Source: an uncultured Clostridia bacterium
Lineage (GTDB): Bacteria > Bacillota > Clostridia > Lachnospirales > Anaerotignaceae
Direction: 5' to 3'
Assembly (NCBI GenBank): GCA_944379995.1
Contig: CALWGF010000001.1
Location: forward strand, 62,001 to 126,000
DNA: 64,000 bases
The position numbers and the translations under genes are program-made. The notes below the pieces were generated by a model. The model was not told the DNA's origin and made no database searches. It was given only the letters and a program-made list of their open reading frames with translations. Below, piece after piece: positions 17,817-25,584 of the stretch (its first letter is position 1; the number at the start of each line of letters is the position of its first letter).

Positions 17817-20060
17817 TTGGAGGATACTGTTATAACAGGCTCTGTTGAGGATATTGTTTTTCATAATAAAGATAATGGTTATTGTGTTTTTACAGTTGAT
17901 AATGACGGAGAAGAAATAACTTGTGTAGGTACAATTATGCAAATACATTCTGGTGAAGATTTAAAAATATCTGGTAACTGGACTATGCACCCTACATATG
18001 GTAAACAGTTTCAAGTTAAATTTTTTGAAAAAACAATACCAACAACAGCAGAAGGAATACAAAAATATCTTGCCTCTGGAGTAATAAAGGGTATAGGAAA
18101 AAAAACAGCTGAAAGAATAGTTGATAAATTCGGTGAAGCTTCTTTTTATGTTATTGAAGAAAAGCCTGATAAATTGGCAGAAATTAAAGGTATAAGCTAT
18201 GAAAAAGCTATGACAATACATAATGTATTCTGTGAACAACACGAGCTTAGAAGGGCTATGCTTTTTTTACAGGACTTTGGTGTTACGCCTTCCTATGCTA
18301 TGAAAATATATAAAAAATATAAAGGTAAGACATTTGAAATAGTAAAAGAAAATCCATATAGATTGGCTGACGATATAAACGGTATAGGTTTTAAAATGGC
18401 TGATAAAATGGCACAAAATGCAGGTATACAAACTGATAGCCCTAATCGTATTAAATCTGGTATAAAATATGTTTTAAATCAAGCATCACAAAATGGACAT
18501 GTATATTTACCTAAAACAGAGCTTACAAAAATAACATCAGAACTTTTGGGAATAAATACTATTATAATTGAAAATTGTTTAAAAGAGTTGCAAGTGGACA
18601 ATCAGCTTTGGCAAGAAAAAATAAATGGTATTGATTGTGTTTATTTATCTGTTTATTATTATTCTGAAATTGCTGTGGCTAAAAAACTTTTAGAATTATC
18701 AATGGAATATGTTCCTGAAAATTATAATAATATAGATAGAATAATTGCAAAGGCTGAATTTGATACAGGTATTATGCTTGATGTAAACCAACGTGAGGCT
18801 GTTCGTGAGGCTATGACAAATGGACTTCTTATTATTACAGGAGGTCCGGGTACAGGTAAAACAACAACTATAAATACAATAATAAAAATACTTTCTGAGG
18901 AAGAAAACGAAATTGTTTTGGCTGCTCCCACAGGTCGTGCAGCAAAAAGAATGACAGAAGCAACAGGTATGGAGGCTCAAACTATACATAGACTTCTTGG
19001 TATAACATTTACAGATGATGAAGGCAGAAGACAAATATATGATAAAAATGAAGATAACCCAATAGATGCAGATGTAATTATAATTGATGAAACATCTATG
19101 GTTGATATAAATCTTATGTTTGGTCTTACTCGTGCAATAGCAAGGGGTACAAGGCTTATACTTGTTGGTGATGTTGACCAGCTTCCTTCTGTTGGTGCTG
19201 GTAATGTTTTAAAAGATGTTATAAATTCTGAAAAATTAAAAGTTGTTAAACTTGATAAAATATTTAGACAAGCACAGGAAAGTGCTATTGTAATGAATGC
19301 TCATAGAATAAATCAAGGTAAACAACCTGTTCTTAATGAGAAGGAAAAGGACTTTTTCTTTTTGAAAAGAATTAATTCAGAAGATGTTGTTACTACAATA
19401 GCCGACCTTGTAACTAGAAGAATACCAAATTTCCTTAAATGTAACAGCGTTGATGATATACAAGTTCTAACACCTATGAGAAAAAGCCGTATAGGTGTAC
19501 AAAGCCTTAATGAAACATTACAAAGTGTTATAAACCCTCCAAGTGATGATAAAAAAGAAAAAGAATTTAGAGGTGTTATATTTAGAGAAGGCGACAAAGT
19601 TATGCAGATTAAAAATAACTATAACGCTGTATGGAAAGTATATAATAGTCTTGGTAAAAAAGTTGATGAGGGTACAGGTATATTTAATGGTGACCAAGGT
19701 ATAATCACAGATATTGACAAAGTTGATGAAGTAATAACTGTTGTTTTTGATGATGACAAAGAAGTTGAATATGATTTTACACAAATAGAAGAACTTGAAC
19801 TTGCATATGCTATAACAATACACAAATCACAAGGTAGTGAATATCCTGTTGTTATTATGCCTATACATAGTGGTCCGCCTATGCTTATGTCAAGAAATTT
19901 GCTTTATACAGGTGTTACAAGGGCAAAAAAACTTGTTGTTATAGTTGGACTTGCGGAAACTGTTTCTTCTATGATTTATAATAATAGAGAGGTAAACAGA
20001 TATTCAACTCTTGCATACAGAATAAAAAGTATATATGATTTTATGAATATGGAGTTATGA
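17817..20060 (+). CDS. recD2: RecD2-type ATP-dependent DNA helicase
   Basis: 747 residues from TTG 17817, preceded by GAAGGTG. The N-terminal OB-like region (GSVEDIVFHNKDNGYCVF) and helix-hairpin-helix segments (GIGKKTAERI near 94) mark RecD2 rather than RecBCD-type RecD. Helicase motifs follow: Walker A GGPGTGKTTT near 341, DEXD-type IIDETSMVD near 424, GDVDQLPSVGAG near 452 and C-terminal ITIHKSQGSEYP near 665. RecD2 is a 5'-3' helicase used in mismatch repair and fork maintenance in bacteria lacking RecBC. It overlaps comF by 4 bases. Confidence 0.95.
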   Translation: MEDTVITGSVEDIVFHNKDNGYCVFTVDNDGEEITCVGTIMQIHSGEDLKISGNWTMHPTYGKQFQVKFFEKTIPTTAEGIQKYLASGVIKGIGKKTAERIVDKFGEASFYVIEEKPDKLAEIKGISYEKAMTIHNVFCEQHELRRAMLFLQDFGVTPSYAMKIYKKYKGKTFEIVKENPYRLADDINGIGFKMADKMAQNAGIQTDSPNRIKSGIKYVLNQASQNGHVYLPKTELTKITSELLGINTIIIENCLKELQVDNQLWQEKINGIDCVYLSVYYYSEIAVAKKLLELSMEYVPENYNNIDRIIAKAEFDTGIMLDVNQREAVREAMTNGLLIITGGPGTGKTTTINTIIKILSEEENEIVLAAPTGRAAKRMTEATGMEAQTIHRLLGITFTDDEGRRQIYDKNEDNPIDADVIIIDETSMVDINLMFGLTRAIARGTRLILVGDVDQLPSVGAGNVLKDVINSEKLKVVKLDKIFRQAQESAIVMNAHRINQGKQPVLNEKEKDFFFLKRINSEDVVTTIADLVTRRIPNFLKCNSVDDIQVLTPMRKSRIGVQSLNETLQSVINPPSDDKKEKEFRGVIFREGDKVMQIKNNYNAVWKVYNSLGKKVDEGTGIFNGDQGIITDIDKVDEVITVVFDDDKEVEYDFTQIEELELAYAITIHKSQGSEYPVVIMPIHSGPPMLMSRNLLYTGVTRAKKLVVIVGLAETVSSMIYNNREVNRYSTLAYRIKSIYDFMNMEL

Positions 20061-20776
20061 TGTTTGATAAATTTATTGAATGTATAGTAAATATTATGTA
20101 TCCTAAAAAATGCGTAATATGTAATGAGATTATAGAATATAAAAACAGTAAAGACTATGTATGTTTAAAGTGCAGAGAAAATATACCTTTTATAAGTGGT
20201 AATGTTTGCAAAAAATGCGGTAAACCTATTGAGTATGGTGAAATATGTTCAAGATGTATGGAAACAGCTTTTGCATTTGATTTTGGTTTTTCACCATTTG
20301 AATATGAAATAGTAAGAAAAAGTATATTTAGACTTAAATATAAAGGTGTTAAAAAAGACGGAAAGGCTATGGGTGAGCTCATGAGCCTTTTTGTCCGTGA
20401 AAAATATAATGATGTAATTAAAAATATTGATATTATAGTTCCTGTTCCTATACACCAAAAAAAGTTGAAAAAAAGAGAATTTAATCAAGCTGACATAATA
20501 GGAAAACGTATAGCAGAAAATTTTAATATAGTTTATAGAGCTGATTTGATAAAAAGAATAAGAAATACAGTTCCTCAAAATTCTCTTGAACATAAAGAGA
20601 GAAAAGAAAATATAAAAGATGCATTTGTTATTACTGATAAAGAATTTATAAAAGACAAAACTATAATGATTGTTGATGATATATTTACTACTGGAAGTAC
20701 TATAAATGAATGTTCAAGATTACTTATTATGAATGGTGCGAAAAATGTTATATTTTATACATTTTCAATAACTTAA
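20057..20776 (+). CDS. comF: ComF-family phosphoribosyltransferase-like protein
   Basis: 239 residues; the ATG overlaps the recD2 stop, so the two are translationally coupled. N-terminal zinc-finger cysteines are at CVICNEII, CLKC, CKKCGKP and CSRC within the first 60 residues. The C-terminal half is a type I phosphoribosyltransferase domain with the PRPP loop IMIVDDIFTTGST near 204-216. ComF is required for DNA uptake during natural transformation in Bacillus and related bacteria, probably with the helicase ComFA and primosomal proteins. Its pairing with a DNA helicase fits DNA processing. Confidence 0.92.
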   Translation: MMFDKFIECIVNIMYPKKCVICNEIIEYKNSKDYVCLKCRENIPFISGNVCKKCGKPIEYGEICSRCMETAFAFDFGFSPFEYEIVRKSIFRLKYKGVKKDGKAMGELMSLFVREKYNDVIKNIDIIVPVPIHQKKLKKREFNQADIIGKRIAENFNIVYRADLIKRIRNTVPQNSLEHKERKENIKDAFVITDKEFIKDKTIMIVDDIFTTGSTINECSRLLIMNGAKNVIFYTFSIT

Positions 20777-20829
20777 GTTGTATTATGGATATTAAATTAA
20801 CAGAATATTCATACTTTTTAACAAATTTT

Positions 20830-20861
20830 ATTGTAAAATAGGTTGTGACTAATTTTACAAT
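20830..20861 (+). promoter_or_regulatory. Perfect 10-base inverted repeat before the Gld-type ABC operon
   Basis: ATTGTAAAAT (20830-20839) and ATTTTACAAT (20852-20861) are separated by 12 bases and end immediately before GGAGG. It could be a repressor operator, since the first arm contains a -10-like TAAAAT, or an RNA hairpin next to the ribosome site. Confidence 0.5.
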
Positions 20862-20867
20862 GGAGGT

Positions 20868-21881
20868 ATGACTTTGATTGAAGTAAGTAATCTCATAAAA
20901 CAATATGGAAAAGATATTGCAGTAAATGATATTTCATTTACTGTAAATGAAGGTGAAATTTTAGGTTTTCTTGGTCCTAATGGTGCAGGAAAATCAACTA
21001 CAATGAATATTATAACAGGTTATATTGCACCGACTAGCGGTACTGTTAAAATATGTGGTTATGATATTATTGATGAACCTCAAAAGGCAAAAAGTAAAAT
21101 AGGATATTTGCCAGAAATACCGCCTTTATATGTTAATATGACAGTAGATGAATACCTTGATTTTGTTTGCGATATTAAAAAGATTTCTAAAGGTGATAAA
21201 AAAGATGTACTTGAAAAAATTAAGGATATAGTTAAAATATCTCACGTTTCAAATAAAATAATTAAAAACCTTTCAAAAGGATATAAACAACGTGTAGGTA
21301 TTGCACAGGCTTTAATAGGTAATCCAGAAATTTTAATACTTGATGAGCCTACTGTGGGACTTGACCCAAAAGAAATTATAGAAATTCGTGATTTTATAAA
21401 AACTCTTGGTAAAAATCATACTGTAATATTAAGCTCTCATATACTTTCTGAAATAAGTGCTGTATGTGATAGAGTTTTAATATTAAATAAAGGTGTTATT
21501 GTTGCACAGGATACAACAGAAAATCTTTCTGAAAACTTATCTAAAAACCATAAAATGAACATAAGTGTAAAAGGAGATAAAGAAAATATAAAAACTGCTC
21601 TTGAAAATGAAGAAAGTATTGTATCTGTAATTCAACAAGGAGAAAACGAAAAAGATACATATCAATTCATTGTTGAGGCTTCTGAAAACTGTGATATAAG
21701 AGAAGTTATATTTGATAATGCTATTAAAAATAATTATAAAATACTTGGTATGAACCCTGTGGAAATGTCCCTTGAAGATATATTCCTTAAAGTTACTGAT
21801 ATAGAAGATAATTCTATAAAAGAAAATACTGAAAATGAAGAAAATGACGAAGGAAATAGCGAAGGGGAGGGAAATGAATAA
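20868..21881 (+). CDS. ABC exporter ATP-binding protein (GldA-like)
   Basis: 337 residues. Walker A GPNGAGKST near residue 39, signature LSKGYKQRVG near 136, Walker B ILILDEPTVGLDP near 157, switch His in SSHIL. After the ATPase (about 1-215) a further domain ends in a highly acidic tail (ENTENEENDEGNSEGEGNE). It belongs to the CcmA/GldA group of ABC-2 exporters. Its stop overlaps the start of the permease gene by one base. Gld-type exporters occur in many non-gliding Clostridia, where the substrate is unknown. Confidence 0.9.
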   Translation: MTLIEVSNLIKQYGKDIAVNDISFTVNEGEILGFLGPNGAGKSTTMNIITGYIAPTSGTVKICGYDIIDEPQKAKSKIGYLPEIPPLYVNMTVDEYLDFVCDIKKISKGDKKDVLEKIKDIVKISHVSNKIIKNLSKGYKQRVGIAQALIGNPEILILDEPTVGLDPKEIIEIRDFIKTLGKNHTVILSSHILSEISAVCDRVLILNKGVIVAQDTTENLSENLSKNHKMNISVKGDKENIKTALENEESIVSVIQQGENEKDTYQFIVEASENCDIREVIFDNAIKNNYKILGMNPVEMSLEDIFLKVTDIEDNSIKENTENEENDEGNSEGEGNE

Positions 21882-22744
21882 TGTCAGCAATATTTAAAAA
21901 AGAAATGCGAGCATATTTTAATTCTATGACAGGATATATATTTATAGGTGTGTTTGTATTTGTTACAGCATTGTATTTTTCTCTTTATAATATAATATCA
22001 TTAAGTCCTGATTTTAGAATTGTTCTTTCAAGTATTATTATGGTTATGCTTTTAATAATACCTATACTTACAATGGGGCTTTTGAGCCAAGAAACAAAAC
22101 AAAAAACAGACCAACTTTTATTAACATCACCTGTTAATGTTTATGATATTGTTATAGGAAAATTTTTAGCATCAGTATCATTATTTTTAATTGCACTTTT
22201 ATTAACTTTTATATTCCCTATAATAATAAGTATTTTTGGAAATGTTGTTTTTTCGGAAGTTATATGTGCATATTTAGGCTTTTTATTTATGGGTATATGC
22301 TTTATTTCTGTTGGTATATGGATTTCATCTTTGTCAGATAATCAGATTATATCAGCAGTATTAACTTTTATGTCTATGTTTGTATTATTTTTTATTGAGG
22401 GCATAGCTACATCTTTACCGAATGGTAATTTATATGGAATAGGTCTTGCAATTATATTATGTGTTTTAGTAGGTCTTTTTGTTTATTATTCAATAGAGGA
22501 TATAAAGTATTCTTTAATATCAGCTGTTTGTATAGCTGTAATATTTGGAATTGTATATTTTGTAAAGCCGGATTTTTATAATACATTTCTTTATGATTTT
22601 GTTATGAGCTTTTCTATGATTTCAAGATTTTCTAACTTTATACTAGGTATTTTTGATATTAGTTCAATAATATTTTATGTTTCTTTTTCAGCCTTCTTTA
22701 TATATTTGACAGTAAGAAGTATTGAGAAAAAACGTTGGAATTAA
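21881..22744 (+). CDS. ABC-2 type permease (GldF-like)
   Basis: 287 residues with six predicted helices. The N-terminal cytoplasmic start FKKEMRAYFNS and the TMGLLSQETKQKTDQLLLTSPV segment between helices 2 and 3 are typical of GldF-type ABC-2 permeases, which carry an extracytoplasm-facing channel. It is the middle gene of a three-gene operon; GGGGAGG sits inside the end of the ATPase gene. Confidence 0.88.
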   Translation: MSAIFKKEMRAYFNSMTGYIFIGVFVFVTALYFSLYNIISLSPDFRIVLSSIIMVMLLIIPILTMGLLSQETKQKTDQLLLTSPVNVYDIVIGKFLASVSLFLIALLLTFIFPIIISIFGNVVFSEVICAYLGFLFMGICFISVGIWISSLSDNQIISAVLTFMSMFVLFFIEGIATSLPNGNLYGIGLAIILCVLVGLFVYYSIEDIKYSLISAVCIAVIFGIVYFVKPDFYNTFLYDFVMSFSMISRFSNFILGIFDISSIIFYVSFSAFFIYLTVRSIEKKRWN

Positions 22745-22759
22745 AGGAGGTAGAAAGTT

Positions 22760-24181
22760 TTGAAATATAAAAATAAAAAAATTAAGTATAATGCTAAAAG
22801 TTGTATTATTACTGCTGTTTTACTTTTAGCAATAATAATTATAAATATTTTTGCAGGTAGCCTTAATATTACGCTTGATAGTACAAGAGAGAAACTTTAT
22901 TCTATTTCAAAAGAAAGTAAAACTGTATTATCTAATATTGATAAAGATGTAAATATATATGCTCTTTATGAAAAAGGTAATGAGGACCCTGTTATACAAC
23001 AGCTTTTTAATAAATATGAAAATGCTTCAAATAAAATTAAATGTGAGTTTAAAGACCCTTATACAAATAGTGATTTCACACTTAATTATTCAGAAAACGG
23101 AGAAGATTTTCCTGTTGGTACAATTATAATTGATTGTGAAAGTACAGGTAAATACAGAGTTGTAACTCAAGATAAAATGGCTTCATATTCTGTTGACCAG
23201 TATACAAATATGTCATATATGACAAGTTTTAATGCTGAAAGCTGTATTACAGAGGGTATATCATATGTTACAAGTGATAGTAGTACTATGATATATAATA
23301 TTAAAGGTCATAGTGAAATGGATATTGATGAAAACCTTGTTATTGAGTTACAAAACCAAAATTATGAAGTTGAAAGTCTTACACTTGATGAACAAACAGC
23401 AATTCCGGAAGATGCAAGTATACTTATGATAAATAGCCCTATGACTGATATTAGTAATAGTGAACTTCAAAAAATAAGTGAGTTTGTTGCAAATAACGGT
23501 AAAATAATTATAAATATTGGTATTAGTACAGAAAACCTTGTAAATATTGGAACTCTTTTATCAAATTATGGTATATCTCCAAATAATGCAATTGTTATAG
23601 AAGGTTCAACTGATAATATGTATCAGAATACACCTTTTTATGTACTTCCTAATATAGAGGAACATACTATAACAGAAAACATAAATAAAGAAGAACAAAC
23701 AGTATTTTTCCCATATGCCCAAGGCTTTGATGTTTTAGATACAAAAAGAGAGTCTGTTACTGTTGAGCCTTTGCTTACAACATCAAGTTCTTCATATGCT
23801 AAAAAAGAATTGACAGACATATATAGCTATGAAAAAACAGATAATGATATTATGGGACCGTTTAATATTGCTGTGGCTGTAACAGATGAATATAATGCCA
23901 ATAAATCAAAAATGATTGTTTTTGGTGGTAGTGCTATTATGGACTCAAATATAGATAGCTATGCTAACGGTGGAAATTATGATTTTATTATAGGCTCTGT
24001 AAATTGGCTTATGGATAAAGAAAATAATATATCTATACCAAATAAAGCTATAAACGGAAATGAATATTTACAGCTTAGCAGTGCACAAGCCTTAAGTATA
24101 ATGTTTGTAAGTGTTATATTAATTCCTGTGGTTATAATTGTAATAGGTATATATGTTGTAATAAAAAGAAAACGTAAATAA
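22760..24181 (+). CDS. GldG-family ABC transporter auxiliary protein
   Basis: 473 residues from TTG 22760, with AAAGGAGG in front. One N-terminal helix (about 14-33), then an extracytoplasmic domain of the ABC_transp_aux/GldG type: STREKLYSIS near 40, PVIQQLFNKYEN, and a second subdomain around VVIEGSTDN and VFGGSAIMDSN. A C-terminal helix at about 445-467 ends in KRKRK. It should pair with the GldF-like permease. In related operons a DUF4340 protein often follows, but here a terminator follows instead, so that component is absent or elsewhere. Confidence 0.85.
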   Translation: MKYKNKKIKYNAKSCIITAVLLLAIIIINIFAGSLNITLDSTREKLYSISKESKTVLSNIDKDVNIYALYEKGNEDPVIQQLFNKYENASNKIKCEFKDPYTNSDFTLNYSENGEDFPVGTIIIDCESTGKYRVVTQDKMASYSVDQYTNMSYMTSFNAESCITEGISYVTSDSSTMIYNIKGHSEMDIDENLVIELQNQNYEVESLTLDEQTAIPEDASILMINSPMTDISNSELQKISEFVANNGKIIINIGISTENLVNIGTLLSNYGISPNNAIVIEGSTDNMYQNTPFYVLPNIEEHTITENINKEEQTVFFPYAQGFDVLDTKRESVTVEPLLTTSSSSYAKKELTDIYSYEKTDNDIMGPFNIAVAVTDEYNANKSKMIVFGGSAIMDSNIDSYANGGNYDFIIGSVNWLMDKENNISIPNKAINGNEYLQLSSAQALSIMFVSVILIPVVIIVIGIYVVIKRKRK

Positions 24182-24218
24182 AAAATAGCCGAAAATTAAT
24201 GTTTCTGCTTTAAACTAT

Positions 24219-24260
24219 AAAAGAACTGCGGTTTTAAAATATAAATAGCAGTTCTTTTTT
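24219..24260 (+). terminator. Terminator after the Gld-type operon
   Basis: AAAAGAACTGC pairs with GCAGTTCTTTT across an 18-base A+T loop, with T-rich tail. Confidence 0.8.
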
Positions 24261-24268
24261 GTTATATA

Positions 24269-24700
24269 TTATTCTAATGAAGTATCACTGATTTTTATTT
24301 CAATTTCACCATAAAGTGAATAACCGTCTTCACAATTTACAATAATATCTTGATTTCGTGAAAATATATTGCTTTTTCCATAAAATGAATTTGTTTCGCC
24401 TGCTTTGACAATATTGTTTTTACTGTCACCAATATCTACATACATAGTATTTGAACCTGAATTATATACATAAACTTTATAATATGGACGCTTTGAACTT
24501 GTTTCCATTTTATGTTCAAATTGGATTGTGCCACCGCTCCAAGTTGTAAGTGGTAAATCACAACGAATATCACTAGTATTAGTTGTGTTTTCATTAGAAA
24601 CTGTATTTTTTTCTGTTGGGTTATAGAAAGCAAATACAGTAATAGACAAAGTAAATGAAAGTATTAATAATATAGTAGCAATAGATAAATATTTTTTCAT
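24269..24700 (-). CDS. Small secreted protein of unknown function
   Basis: 143 residues from the ATG at 24700 (minus strand), 6 bases after AAGGTG; a GTG three codons earlier is less well placed. Signal peptide at about 1-24 (MKKYLSIATILLILSFTLSITVFA). A low-complexity Asn/Thr/Glu stretch follows, then a beta-rich domain with YKVYVYNSGSNTMYVDIGD and a single Cys pair (CDLPL, NCEDG). I do not recognise the family. Monocistronic. Confidence 0.65.
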   Translation of the reverse strand: MKKYLSIATILLILSFTLSITVFAFYNPTEKNTVSNENTTNTSDIRCDLPLTTWSGGTIQFEHKMETSSKRPYYKVYVYNSGSNTMYVDIGDSKNNIVKAGETNSFYGKSNIFSRNQDIIVNCEDGYSLYGEIEIKISDTSLE

Positions 24701-24784
24701 TATAATCACCTTATCCTATTTTGAATATTAAGAAGTTTCTATATATAAATTACCATATATAATTATAATAGTCAATTTTATACA

Positions 24785-24821
24785 TATAAAAAGTACCATT
24801 GATATAATATCAATAGTACTT
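24785..24821 (-). terminator. Terminator of the ytaF-like gene
   Basis: Read on the minus strand, AAGTACTATTGATA pairs with TATCAATGGTACTT (one mismatch-like T/G) around TTA, then TTTTTATAT. Confidence 0.8.
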
Positions 24822-24855
24822 ATAAATATAATAATAATTTTATTCAATTTTTATT

Positions 24856-25479
24856 TTATATAAGTTTTAAAATTCCCATAAATATTAATATACAGCCTGA
24901 AACAGTAATCCATGTATTTTCAGAAAGTTTTGAAATATTACTTATTTTTCTACCTGATGAAATACCTATTGATAAAAATAATATTTGAAAAAATACTGCG
25001 AATAAAGGTAAAAAAATTGAAAATACTCCAAAAGCACCACTTCCAAATGATACACCGAAAGAGTCTATTGAAAGAGCCAATCCAAGATATAATGCTTCAA
25101 AAGGCTCTATTTTATTTGATTTGTTAAAGTCACATACTGGTGGTGATTTTATTATTTTTATTGTAATTCCTGCTTGTTTTATTGAAAATGTACGTACTGT
25201 TTCTGTTTTTTCTTTTTTTGGTAAATATGCTTCTATAATCATAAATATACCTAAAGCTATAAGTATTATTACTCCTGTATAATTACGAATAGTAGTAGGA
25301 AAAAAACTGAAAACAACATTACCTAAAAATAAAGATATTGTTATTATTAAAAATGTTTGTATTGAAATTATAAACTTTGAAAATAAAGGTATATTTATTC
25401 CTCTGACACCATATGAAATTCCTATTCCTAAAGCATCAATACTTAGTGTGATTGCTAAAAAAATTATGTTTATATCCAT
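24856..25479 (-). CDS. ytaF: YtaF/MntP-like membrane protein
   Basis: 207 residues from ATG 25479 (AAGGA in front); in-frame upstream codons give an implausible extension. Six hydrophobic helices fall in two halves, each starting with a similar motif: LAITLSIDALGIGISYG near residue 8 and LGLALSIDSFGVSFGSG near 125. The acidic residue in each half is typical of the MntP/YtaF superfamily. YtaF is a sporulation-associated membrane protein of Bacillus; MntP exports manganese. The loop with KEKTETVRTFSI and the length favour YtaF. Its role here, metal movement or sporulation, is open. Confidence 0.85.
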   Translation of the reverse strand: MDINIIFLAITLSIDALGIGISYGVRGINIPLFSKFIISIQTFLIITISLFLGNVVFSFFPTTIRNYTGVIILIALGIFMIIEAYLPKKEKTETVRTFSIKQAGITIKIIKSPPVCDFNKSNKIEPFEALYLGLALSIDSFGVSFGSGAFGVFSIFLPLFAVFFQILFLSIGISSGRKISNISKLSENTWITVSGCILIFMGILKLI

Positions 25480-25584
25480 TTTTTCAAAATCCTTTTTTAA
25501 ATATATTATGTTGTTGTCATTATTTATGATAATGGTGAATATATTTTCAATATACAAAAGCTTGTCTTAGGAGAGTGAAAAACA

